From assembly GCA_035457565.1 (NCBI GenBank), contig DATIBJ010000109.1, positions 14,011-78,010 of the forward strand: a DNA stretch of 64,000 nucleotides, written 5' to 3'. The notes below the pieces were generated by a model. That model was not told the DNA's origin. It made no database searches and saw nothing but the letters and a program-made list of their open reading frames with translations. The position numbers were made by a program, and so were the translations under genes. Source of the DNA: PSRF01 sp035457565 (GTDB lineage Bacteria > Acidobacteriota > Blastocatellia > Pyrinomonadales > Pyrinomonadaceae). Of this stretch, positions 1 to 7,381 are shown in pieces. Numbering within the stretch: the first letter of the stretch is position 1; every line of letters starts with the position of its first letter.

Positions 1-1
1 T

Positions 2-301
2 CGCGCTTTACTGGCGGAGGCCGAAAGTGCTTTACAAGCGGGTGATGCCGAAAAGGCTGCGGTGATGGCGGCTCAGGCCCAGGAGAGTTTTGCCCGGGGC
101 TCGCAGCTGGAGTCGCAGTGGCGGGCCTATTTGATTGCTGCACTGGCCAATGAACGACGTGGGGAGACGGCAACTGCCTCTCAGCAACGGCAGCAGGCGA
201 AAAATGTTTTGCAGGAGCTCGAGAAACAGTGGGGTTCAGACGCCTTTAAGAGTTATACTGCCCGCCCTGATATTCAGGTTTACTCAAAACAGCTAGGCTA
301 A
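2..301 (+). CDS. C-terminal fragment of a hypothetical protein
   Basis: The reading frame is open from the window edge to a TAA at 299-301, so only the last 99 residues are present. The fragment is Ala/Gln/Glu-rich and looks fully alpha-helical, with segments such as ALLAEAESALQAGD and AYLIAALANERRGE that resemble tetratricopeptide-type helix pairs. It ends in a short non-helical tail. The N-terminal domain lies outside the window, so I cannot name a function. A TPR-like tail of a larger protein is the best guess from composition alone. The next gene starts 37 bases downstream on the same strand and could be co-transcribed. Confidence 0.6.
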   Translation, partial: RALLAEAESALQAGDAEKAAVMAAQAQESFARGSQLESQWRAYLIAALANERRGETATASQQRQQAKNVLQELEKQWGSDAFKSYTARPDIQVYSKQLG

Positions 302-338
302 GCCGCCTGGTTAACTCCCGACCGTCAAGGAGGTCAAC

Positions 339-494
339 ATGTCCGACAGAGAAAATGATCCGCTTGAACAGGCCATCGATCCGCCCGAAAACACGAGCCC
401 CGAAGGTGGCATGAGCATGGATTCCACCGATTCTCCCGAAGATTCGGCCGAAGCCATTGATCCACCGGAGAACACTCGCCAACCCAGCGAATAG
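339..494 (+). CDS. Small acidic protein with duplicated IDPPENT motif
   Basis: This is a 51-residue frame beginning with ATG at 339, five bases after a near-perfect Shine-Dalgarno AAGGAGG (328-334), and ending in TAG at 492-494. The product is strongly acidic, has no hydrophobic segment and no cysteine, and is probably disordered. The motif AIDPPENT occurs twice, near residues 12-19 and 39-46, separated by a Met/Ser/Asp-rich linker. The strong ribosome binding site and the internal repeat argue that it is a real gene despite its length. I do not recognise a family. It sits between an unknown gene and a stress-type membrane protein. Confidence 0.55.
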   Translation: MSDRENDPLEQAIDPPENTSPEGGMSMDSTDSPEDSAEAIDPPENTRQPSE

Positions 495-742
495 GTCATT
501 GCGGATCTCAGCGCCCAGGTAGCCCAGGTGTTTCTCACAACTTAATAGAATGTTCAGCAGTTGCTGAGCACTCCTTTCGCATTGGCGTGTCGTGGCGATT
601 CTTGGGATCGCCACCCCATGCCGGCAAGTGATCGAGCTGCATACACCGATTCCGCAGCTCCGAATTTGCCTCACGATCAGCGTTGAGTACGAAAGAGCTT
701 CTTCGCTGCGCCACGTGGTGCCGGCGTTCGTTGAGATCTGTC

Positions 743-880
743 TCAGCCACGGATAAACGCAGATACCACCCATCAGAACAGTAGCGAAGCGACTGCTTCT
801 AACTGGCCGCTGGAGCGGCGAGACAGTCGTTCGCTCCTGTTCTGTGCTGCTCCGTGGTATCTGCGTTAATCCGCGGCTGA
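743..880. repeat. Imperfect inverted repeat element (GATAAACGCAGATACCA arms)
   Basis: The arms at 743-769 and 854-880 are near-complementary, and an inner pair (775-795 with 824-843, around AGAACAG...CGACTG) continues the hairpin. The whole 138-bp unit would fold into one long stem. It fills most of the 395-bp gap 495-889, which otherwise shows no gene. It looks like a miniature palindromic element rather than a simple terminator, as there is no T-run. Confidence 0.7.
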
Positions 881-889
881 CTTCTTTTC

Positions 890-1162
890 TCATCGACGCC
901 GCGTCAAAAGTGCGACGACAGCGACAAACAGAGCGGATCCGATAATCGACCAGATGATTGGAAAGCTTGTGGTGCCAATTCGCACCGGGAAGAGTTCGGG
1001 CAAACCCATCAGGCGAGCCAACCACAGTCCGAGGAGCGCGCCAACAAATCCAAGAGCGATGGATACGAGGCAACCGCCGCGCGAATAACCGGCAATAGCT
1101 TGTCCCAGCGAACCGCAAACGCCGGCGATGAGAAGAAGTAGAAGTAGATCAATGAGAGTCAT
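890..1162 (-). CDS. GlsB/YeaQ/YmgE-type membrane protein (transglycosylase-associated family)
   Basis: This 90-residue protein is almost wholly hydrophobic, with three predicted membrane helices: residues about 3-24, 30-52 and 66-86. The spacing and the glycine-rich first loops (GVCGSLGQAIAGYSRGG) match the transglycosylase-associated/YeaQ family, whose members are about 80-90 residues. Family members are often stress-induced inner-membrane proteins whose biochemical role is not settled. The start is preceded by a purine-rich AGGGAAAG. It is transcribed alone, away from the small acidic gene. Confidence 0.8.
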   Translation of the reverse strand: MTLIDLLLLLLIAGVCGSLGQAIAGYSRGGCLVSIALGFVGALLGLWLARLMGLPELFPVRIGTTSFPIIWSIIGSALFVAVVALLTRRR

Positions 1163-1223
1163 AATCTTTCCCTAACGTCATAAATTGTTTGGACTTATCC
1201 AGAAATCGGTCATCGATGAAAAA

Positions 1224-1314
1224 GCTCAACAAATGTCCGATACGCTTTAGCTTGTCGCTAAGTTACGAGACCGTTCAATGCGACAAGCGGAAGCGTATTG
1301 GACATTCGTTGAGC
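1224..1314. repeat. Inverted repeat, GTCCGATACGCTT family, copy 1
   Basis: Arms of 35 bases at 1224-1258 and 1280-1314 are complementary with a few mismatches. The arm core TGTCCGATACGCTTTAGC is shared, with substitutions, by the hairpins at 8764-8876 and 14774-14847. It lies between the YeaQ-type gene and the 3' end of the Opu permease gene. No T-run follows. Confidence 0.75.
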
Positions 1315-1342
1315 CTCTTTGTGCGTTGACTGATCTCGCTAC

Positions 1343-2899
1343 TCATAGACCTTTTTTGCTGATCCACTCACGGACAACTTCTTTTATGTCCTTCTTATTC
1401 CCGTCAACTTCATAATTCAGTTGGCGCATCTCATTCGTCGAAATGGAGCCTGCTAGTTTCTGCAGGATTTCGGCCAATGCAGGTACACGCGTCAATGAAT
1501 TCTGTCGGACGAGATACACCGCTTCATAAGGCGGAAAATAATGACGGTCGTCCTGCAACTGAAGAAGATCCAACGTAGCTATACGACCCTCCGTTGAATT
1601 GCCGGCAATGAGGTCGACCTGATTCGACGATAGCGCGATGTAAGTTAACGATAAATCCATCTCCCGCACTTCAGCGAATTTTAAACCATAGGCTTTCGCC
1701 AATCCTGGATAACCGTCTGCGCGCGATTTGAAGTCTTGCCCGAATCCCGCGCGCCAACGAACTGCGTGTGGCACAGCGTCAGACAGAGTCTTCAGCTTCA
1801 AACTGCGTGCGTCAGCGCCACGAATCAGAATCGCGAAGGTATTCTCAAACCCGATGGGATCTGTCACAGCAATCTGGAACTTTTCTGCATACTCTCGTTT
1901 TACTTGATCGTAAACCGCACGCGGATCGCTAAGCGGCGCGTGGTGAAGAATCGCAGTGTAGGAGGTGCCGGTGTATTCGGGATACAAATCCATCCTTCCT
2001 GCCAACATCGCCTCGTGCGGCAGATTCCCTCCTAATTCAAACTTTCGTTCGACCGAAACACCACGGGCCTCTAATAGTTGTGCAATGATCTCGGCAAGCA
2101 AGGCCGACTCCGTAAAGTCTTTTGAACCGACAACGACCTGCCCCTGAGTTGTCGTTGATTGGCCACCGCGTTTTGAATTAGCCCAGGCAAGCGCGATCCC
2201 TGCAATCAGAATTAGCGTCACGAAAGCAAGAATTAGTTTCTGCGACGTCGTGAGGCGAGCACCTTTGGATGTGTAGGTGAATCGTTGCTCAACGAGACCG
2301 AGCAAGAAGTCAGCGAATAAAGCAAGCAGTGCTGCTGCTAATGCTCCCGCCAACAGAAGATTGTTGTCATACTGCCGCAGCCCACGGAAGATGTAGACGC
2401 CAAGGCCACCCGCGCCAACTGCCGCAGCGATTGTTGTCACACCCACTGCAATTACTGTCGCGACGCGAATTCCGGTGACGATCACCCCCATCGCGAGCGG
2501 CAATTCGACCTGGCGAAGAATCTGGCCGCCGGTCATGCCCATGGCCACCGCTGCTTCTCTTACGTTTGGATCAACGCCGAGAATTCCCGTCACCGTATTT
2601 CGAATAATTGGAAGCAATGAATAAAGAACCAATGCCACGAGAGCTGTTCGTGCGCCGATGCCACCGATGAACGGTAGAGGGATTAGGAAACCGAAGAGCG
2701 CCAGGCTTGGAACTGTTTGCATGATGTTTGCGACGCCAAGGACCGGCGTGCGCAATGAACGGTAGCGCGTGAGGAGAATTCCAGTGGGCACGCCGATAGC
2801 GACAGCGATAGCGATCGCGATGAACACGAGCACGACATGCTGCCTCGTGAGGTCCAACAACTCTGGCCAATTCTGTTTTAGGAAATGCCAGAACGTCAT
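1343..2899 (-). CDS. Glycine betaine/choline-type ABC transporter permease fused to substrate-binding domain
   Basis: This is a 518-residue fusion. Residues about 20-225 form a BPD-type permease with five to six membrane helices and an EAA-like stretch (REAAVAMGMTGGQILRQVELPLAMGVIVTG). After one more membrane helix (about 230-250), residues about 262-515 are an OpuAC-like periplasmic binding domain starting VVGSKDFTESALLAEI. This arrangement is known for osmoprotectant or choline uptake systems. I take the start at MTFWHF (2897-2899), because the 22 codons upstream are translated from an intergenic GATTG repeat. The ATPase gene lies just upstream on the same strand, so the two make a complete importer. 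Confidence 0.88.
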   Translation of the reverse strand: MTFWHFLKQNWPELLDLTRQHVVLVFIAIAIAVAIGVPTGILLTRYRSLRTPVLGVANIMQTVPSLALFGFLIPLPFIGGIGARTALVALVLYSLLPIIRNTVTGILGVDPNVREAAVAMGMTGGQILRQVELPLAMGVIVTGIRVATVIAVGVTTIAAAVGAGGLGVYIFRGLRQYDNNLLLAGALAAALLALFADFLLGLVEQRFTYTSKGARLTTSQKLILAFVTLILIAGIALAWANSKRGGQSTTTQGQVVVGSKDFTESALLAEIIAQLLEARGVSVERKFELGGNLPHEAMLAGRMDLYPEYTGTSYTAILHHAPLSDPRAVYDQVKREYAEKFQIAVTDPIGFENTFAILIRGADARSLKLKTLSDAVPHAVRWRAGFGQDFKSRADGYPGLAKAYGLKFAEVREMDLSLTYIALSSNQVDLIAGNSTEGRIATLDLLQLQDDRHYFPPYEAVYLVRQNSLTRVPALAEILQKLAGSISTNEMRQLNYEVDGNKKDIKEVVREWISKKGL

Positions 2900-2906
2900 A
2901 GGTTCA

Positions 2907-3012
2907 TTGATGATTGACGATTGATGATTGCCGATTGTCGATTGAGCTACGTGCGTATCAGCCAATTAACAATCCAAAATCATCAATCTTCAATCAACAA
3001 TCGACAATCCAA
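2907..3012. repeat. Paired heptamer arrays (GATTGAC/GATTGCC) forming a hairpin
   Basis: From 2907 to 2945 runs a series of about 7-bp units (GATTGAC, GATTGAT, GATTGCC, GATTGTC). From 2966 to 3012 the complementary units (CAATCAA, CAATCGA, CAATCTT) run the other way, so the block can fold back. It separates the two Opu genes and supplies the last codons (LSIVD) of the ATPase. The same array type recurs at 9682-9757, 21815-21846, 31009-31135, 55010-55048 and 57652-57748. Confidence 0.75.
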
Positions 3013-3736
3013 TCGGCAGTGTCTCAATGTACGCTTGTGCCCTCACGTTATCTGAGTGCACAAAACTTTCAGGAGTTTCCAAAAGCTCCAACTTGCCTGC
3101 ATGCATCAAGCCGATGCGATTCCCCAATAGCAACGCCTCGCGCACATCATGAGTCACCAGGATCGCAGTCTTGCCCAAACTTCGCGCCAGCTCTGTAAAC
3201 TCTCTCTGCAAACTTGCGCGCGTCAATGGATCCAGCGCTCCAAAAGGTTCATCGAGTAATAGCAACGGTGGATCAGCCGCCAACGCACGCGCGACGCCGA
3301 CCCGTTGTCGTTGACCACCCGACAGTTCGGATGGATACCGAAGCGCAAACTGCTCTGGGTTCAAACCGACCAGTTGCAGCAGCTCGTGCGCTCGTTCATT
3401 CGTGCGTGATTCAGCCCAACCAGACAGTCTGGGTACAAGCCCGACATTCCGTTCAATCGAAAAGTGCGGAAACAGACCGCCCTCCTGGATCACGTAACCG
3501 ATTCGCCGCCGCAACGCGATCGGGTCCCATTCGGATGTCGATTTTCCTTCGACCAGTACCTGGCCACTTGATGGTTCTAACAAACGGTTGACGAGTTTCA
3601 GCGTCGTGGTTTTGCCGCAACCGGATTCGCCCAGTAGAACGAGAATCTCGCCCTGGTTAACAGTTAGATTTAGATCCGACAGGATCCGTGTGGGGCCAAC
3701 GCTGTAACTAACGTTACGAAACTCGACAAGGTACAT
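2990..3736 (-). CDS. Osmoprotectant ABC transporter ATP-binding protein (OpuCA-like)
   Basis: The protein is about 248 residues and has every ABC ATPase hallmark: Walker A GESGCGKTT, Q-loop YVIQEGG, signature LSGGQRQRVG, Walker B LLLLDEPFGALD and H-loop VTHD. It is most like the short-form ATPase of glycine betaine/choline/proline importers. No CBS domain pair follows the ATPase, whereas many OpuCA proteins have one. I prefer MYLVEF at 3736 over the upstream MDV at 3745. The C-terminus runs into a heptamer repeat, so its last residues may be repeat-derived. It drives the permease-binding protein encoded next. Confidence 0.88.
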   Translation of the reverse strand: MYLVEFRNVSYSVGPTRILSDLNLTVNQGEILVLLGESGCGKTTTLKLVNRLLEPSSGQVLVEGKSTSEWDPIALRRRIGYVIQEGGLFPHFSIERNVGLVPRLSGWAESRTNERAHELLQLVGLNPEQFALRYPSELSGGQRQRVGVARALAADPPLLLLDEPFGALDPLTRASLQREFTELARSLGKTAILVTHDVREALLLGNRIGLMHAGKLELLETPESFVHSDNVRAQAYIETLPIGLSIVD

Positions 3737-3761
3737 AACATCCAACGCTCGCTGAAGGATT

Positions 3762-4160
3762 CAAGGTACAAAACATCAGCAGTCAAGCTTCACTGAAACA
3801 ACTCAACGTGGATCAATGCAAGTAGGGAAGGGTGGTTTACCCCCGCTCAAGGTGCACAACACTCAACCTTCAGCCCAACAGTTCAAGGTACAAAACATCA
3901 GCTGTCAAGCTTCACTGAAACAACTCAAGGTGGATAAATGCAAGTAGGGAAGGGTGGTTTACCCCCGCTCAAGGTGCAAAACTCTCAACCTTCAGCCCAA
4001 CAGTTCAAGGTGCAAAACACTCAAGCTCCCTTTCCTGAAGGTGAGTGTTATGCAACTTGAGCGGGGGTAAACCACCCTTCCCTACTTGCATTTATCTAGC
4101 TTGAGTTATTGAAATTGAAGCTTGAGCGCTGATAATTCGTCACCTTGAACTGTGTAACTG
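3762..4160. repeat. 122-bp repeat family: two tandem units plus an inverted copy
   Basis: The phrase CAAGGTACAAAACATCAG begins at 3762 and 3884, and a variant begins at 4006, giving an exact 122-base period. Each unit contains the core GGGTGGTTTACCCCCGCTC. After the second unit an inverted copy follows, with GAGCGGGGGTAAACCACCC near 4058-4076. This fills most of the 490-bp gap between the ATPase gene and egtD, and no gene is seen in it. Related copies lie at 22285-22425 and 27773-28207, and a partial one near 7256-7310. Confidence 0.85.
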
Positions 4161-4228
4161 AAGTTGGATGTTTATGGATCCTGAGCGAATGTAAACGTCT
4201 CACTACCCGGAGATTTCCGGATCGAACA

Positions 4229-5272
4229 TTAACTCGCAAAGAGAAGATTGCTGCTGAAATGTTCGCTGGAATCAAGCCAAGTTCGCGTGCACGTAAAGCC
4301 TGTGGTGGTCGCGAGTGCGGCAATGTCTGTCAGGTCGTATTTGTAGGAGTTCTCTGTATGAATCAACTCACCGACACTGAACTCAGCTTCAAGATTCAAA
4401 CTTTCGATGAACACTTTCTGTGCCTGTAAACTTTCAATATAGATCTCGATTCGTCCTTCGGCTTGGTTGTAGAAAGCTTTATGGCGGAACGCGTGAAGAT
4501 CAAAGTTTGCGCCGAGTTCGCGATTGATTCGTGCCAGCACATTCAGATTAAAAGCGGCAGTAACTCCGAGCGCGTCGTTGTAAGCCGCCTCGAGAATTGC
4601 CGGATCCTTTTTCAAATCGGCGCCGAGCAAAAGTGCGTCACCGTCCTCCAGTACCGCCCGAAGAGCACGCAGAAATTTTAATGCTTCTTCTCGATCGAAG
4701 TTGCTAATGTTAGAACCGAGAAAAAGTGCGAGCGTTGGCCCACGTAGTTTTTTGCCAAGCTCCGCCAGGCCGGCGAAGTAGTCGGCGGCGTATGCTTCAA
4801 TCCTCAGACGCGGATACGACTGCAACAAAATGCGCGAACTGTTTTCAAGAGCCGTTTGAGAAATGTCGACCGGGATGAATAACAGTTCTGTCTGTTCACG
4901 CAGCAATGCTTCGATCACCAGACGCGTCTTCGAAGCACTGCCACTCCCCATTTCCATCAGTGTTTTCTGACCGCGGACTGAAGCAGCGATCTCATCTGCG
5001 TAGTGTTCGAGTATCTCGTTTTCAGCGCGCGTCAAATAGTATTCGGGCAGCAGGCAAATGGCGTCGAACAGTTGCGACCCCAATTCGTCGTAAAAATACT
5101 TTGGCAAGAATCGTTTTGGACGTGCGGTCAGACCATTGCGCACATCTTCAGCCAGACCGGTGCGCGGGTCACGTTTTACGAGGTTGTGAATGACGAGGCG
5201 GCCGTCAGGCCTACGGTCTCGCAAGTAATCGCCCGAGTGCGCCGAGTGCCGGGCCTGCTGTGTTTGTGCCAA
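4229..5272 (-). CDS. egtD: L-histidine N-alpha-methyltransferase EgtD-like
   Basis: The 347-residue protein matches the EgtD family (Methyltransf_33, about 320 residues). It transfers three methyl groups from S-adenosylmethionine to histidine, giving hercynine, the first step of ergothioneine synthesis. Visible signatures are KYFYDELGSQLFDAICLLPEYYLTRAE near residues 58-85, the SAM-binding MEMGSGSASKTRLVIEALL near 106-124, and LFLGSNISNFDREEA near 185-200. No egtB-like sulfoxide synthase or egtC is seen in the window, so ergothioneine genes would have to be elsewhere. It is divergent from the VWA gene, with a shared 190-bp upstream region. Confidence 0.88.
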   Translation of the reverse strand: MAQTQQARHSAHSGDYLRDRRPDGRLVIHNLVKRDPRTGLAEDVRNGLTARPKRFLPKYFYDELGSQLFDAICLLPEYYLTRAENEILEHYADEIAASVRGQKTLMEMGSGSASKTRLVIEALLREQTELLFIPVDISQTALENSSRILLQSYPRLRIEAYAADYFAGLAELGKKLRGPTLALFLGSNISNFDREEALKFLRALRAVLEDGDALLLGADLKKDPAILEAAYNDALGVTAAFNLNVLARINRELGANFDLHAFRHKAFYNQAEGRIEIYIESLQAQKVFIESLNLEAEFSVGELIHTENSYKYDLTDIAALATTTGFTCTRTWLDSSEHFSSNLLFAS

Positions 5273-5462
5273 AGGAAATCTCCTTGGTTGTGAGCGACAG
5301 CCTGAAAAATAGGGGATTTTGGGTCCGGCTATGATAGCCGATTAGGCCAGAAACAAAAACGACCGGGGGACTGTGTTGCTTAAATCGGGTTTTGGCGACG
5401 CCTGATTAATTTGATTGTCGCGTCGCTTGACCCGCAGACTCTCGGCGGGCAAGATCACCGCG

Positions 5463-7196
5463 ATGTTTTGCCCTGAAATCTCCGCCTCCAAGCTGTTGCC
5501 CAGTCGTCTATTCAAACTGATTTCATTCAGCTTTATGACTGTGATGCTGTGTGGCTGTCTTGGCCAAACCGCGTCCGCGCAAACGCTCCAACGCGAATTC
5601 GAAACAGCCGATGTGGTGTCGCTGGTTGTTCGCAATCGCGACGGACGCGTGAGCGTTATCGCGTCTGAAGCACAGCAAAAGAAAGTCAATCTCGAGGCTA
5701 GTTCGCCGGGTATCCCTGTCGATGCGACGGATGTAAAGGTTGCAGCGAGCGGTGCTCATGTCGATATCGAAGTGCGCAGCCGTCGTCCACAGGATCGGAT
5801 CGACATTGTCGTCAGGATTCCACTGCGCTCGAAGGTCGAGATTGAAAGCGAAGCAGGAGCAGTTGATGTTGTCGGCAATGTCGAATCGGCTCTGGTGAAG
5901 ACTGATACCGGAACGATCCACGCTGACATTCCACTTGATGCTGTCAAAATCGACTTCATGTGGCTGGCCAGCAAGCCGCGTTACATGAGCGACGTTCCGC
6001 TTACGGAGGTAAAAGAAAAAGCGGCAGGCATTTCCAAGATTTCCGCCAAACTGGGTGATGAGAAAGCAAAACGGGAAGACCGCGTGACGCTGGATTTTCA
6101 GACTCGTCGCGGCGTGATTCTTTTGAACGTTGACCCGAGCCTGGCGCCCGCCGACCTTCGTGAACGCGCTTTAACGGAAGCAGCGAAGGCCATCGTTCGT
6201 AGTGGCGACTTCCACCTGGTTGAAGCGATTCGCAAAGTTTCTCCAAAGATGTTTGGCGACTATGCGAAAACCCTGCCGCCGATCGAACGCGAACCAACTC
6301 TTCGTCGCAGCGCTCCTCCGGGTCAGATCGTAAGTTCTGTTGCGCCTCAATTGAAACGGTTCAATGCCAGCGTCACCGATCGGAATGGAAGAGCGATTGG
6401 TGGCATGCGCGAATCGGATTTCACGGTCTATGAGAATGGAATCGAGCGGCGGGTTACGAATGTCATTCCGACAAATGAGCCGTTCAACCTGGTGCTATTG
6501 CTGGACGTCTCCGGAAGTGTGCAGGAGCGGATGGACTTTATTCGCAAGGCCGCGCGCGATTTTCTAAATACGACCAGTCCGCAGGATCGAATCGCAATCA
6601 TTAGTTTTCGCGACGACATCCAGTTGATATCTGACTTCACCACCGATCGACGTTTGCTGTCGAAGAAGCTTGACGAGATCGATGCGGGCGGCGGAACGGC
6701 TTTGTACGATGCGCTCGGATATGTGCTTGCGGAAACTTTAAAGCAGTTTCGCGGTGAACGAACGGCCGTTGTGGTCATGTCTGATGGCGACGACAACAAG
6801 TCGTTCATTCCTTTTCCGGCAATTCTCGAAGCGCTGACTGAGTCGGGCGCGCTTGTCTATCCGCTTTATGTCCCGTCAGGTTTGATTCCCGAGTCGAGTG
6901 TTCCGCAACCAACGGTCACGATCGATCCTCTCCGCACGCGCTACCTGACTTTGACGACTCGTGCTGACGAGGAAGGACGCAGGCTCGCTGCGGCTTCCGG
7001 TGGTGTCTATTACCCGATCAAGAGATTGGAAGATTTACAGAAAGCCTACGATGATGTGGTCATGCAGTTGCGCACAGCTTACACCGTAACCTACGCTTCC
7101 AATTCTTCTTCTTCCGCGCCACCCCGAATGCGCGTTCTCATTAAGCGTGATGGGGCATCCGTGCGCTTGAGTCCTGTGATTAGTGCGAATCAATGA
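5463..7196 (+). CDS. Exported VWFA-domain protein with N-terminal adhesin-like (DUF4097-type) region
   Basis: I start at ATG 5463. An in-frame TTG at 5415 would add 16 residues. The N-terminus has a signal peptide (LFKLISFSFMTVMLCGCLG, cleavage near TASA-QT). Residues about 40-160 are beta-rich and resemble DUF4097 (VSLVVRNRDGRVSVIA; VEIESEAGAVDVVGN). A helical linker follows. A VWFA domain of the acidobacterial VWFA-related type starts near residue 340, with the MIDAS motif DVSGS, a threonine in GGGTALYDAL and VVMSDGDD. It probably acts outside the cytoplasm in adhesion or protein interaction. Two further VWFA genes lie at 36-38 kb. Confidence 0.8.
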   Translation: MFCPEISASKLLPSRLFKLISFSFMTVMLCGCLGQTASAQTLQREFETADVVSLVVRNRDGRVSVIASEAQQKKVNLEASSPGIPVDATDVKVAASGAHVDIEVRSRRPQDRIDIVVRIPLRSKVEIESEAGAVDVVGNVESALVKTDTGTIHADIPLDAVKIDFMWLASKPRYMSDVPLTEVKEKAAGISKISAKLGDEKAKREDRVTLDFQTRRGVILLNVDPSLAPADLRERALTEAAKAIVRSGDFHLVEAIRKVSPKMFGDYAKTLPPIEREPTLRRSAPPGQIVSSVAPQLKRFNASVTDRNGRAIGGMRESDFTVYENGIERRVTNVIPTNEPFNLVLLLDVSGSVQERMDFIRKAARDFLNTTSPQDRIAIISFRDDIQLISDFTTDRRLLSKKLDEIDAGGGTALYDALGYVLAETLKQFRGERTAVVVMSDGDDNKSFIPFPAILEALTESGALVYPLYVPSGLIPESSVPQPTVTIDPLRTRYLTLTTRADEEGRRLAAASGGVYYPIKRLEDLQKAYDDVVMQLRTAYTVTYASNSSSSAPPRMRVLIKRDGASVRLSPVISANQ

Positions 7197-7255
7197 GTCA
7201 AGGGTTTCCTAACGCGTGAAGATTGACGAATACCTTTCACAGTGAAGTGAGCCAC

Positions 7256-7310
7256 ATTTTCAAGGCGCCAAAGATCAGCACTCAAGATTCAGTTCCATGA
7301 CTCAAGCCGG
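7256..7310. repeat. Partial copy of the 122-bp repeat family
   Basis: The stretch TTTCAAGGCGCCAAAGATCAGC and the following CTCAAGATTCAG...ACTCAAG resemble the left half of the 122-bp units at 3762-4005, but the GGTTTACC core is missing. It lies in the gap between the VWA gene and xseA. Confidence 0.45.
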
Positions 7311-7381
7311 TTAGGTTGCCGGTAGGGAAGACCTGCGAATTTGCCTTTTCATCCCTCATCCTTCATCCTTCCTCCCTCGAT

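Noticed and set aside
246..1118. A 290-codon minus-strand frame
   Set aside because: It overlaps the end of the first gene, the small acidic gene, a palindromic repeat and the YeaQ-type gene. The product is Arg/Cys-rich and family-less, so it is a chance frame.
3762..4160. Possible CRISPR array, because of regular 122-base repetition
   Set aside because: Units are long, contiguous and partly inverted, with no short repeat-unique spacer pattern and no cas genes.
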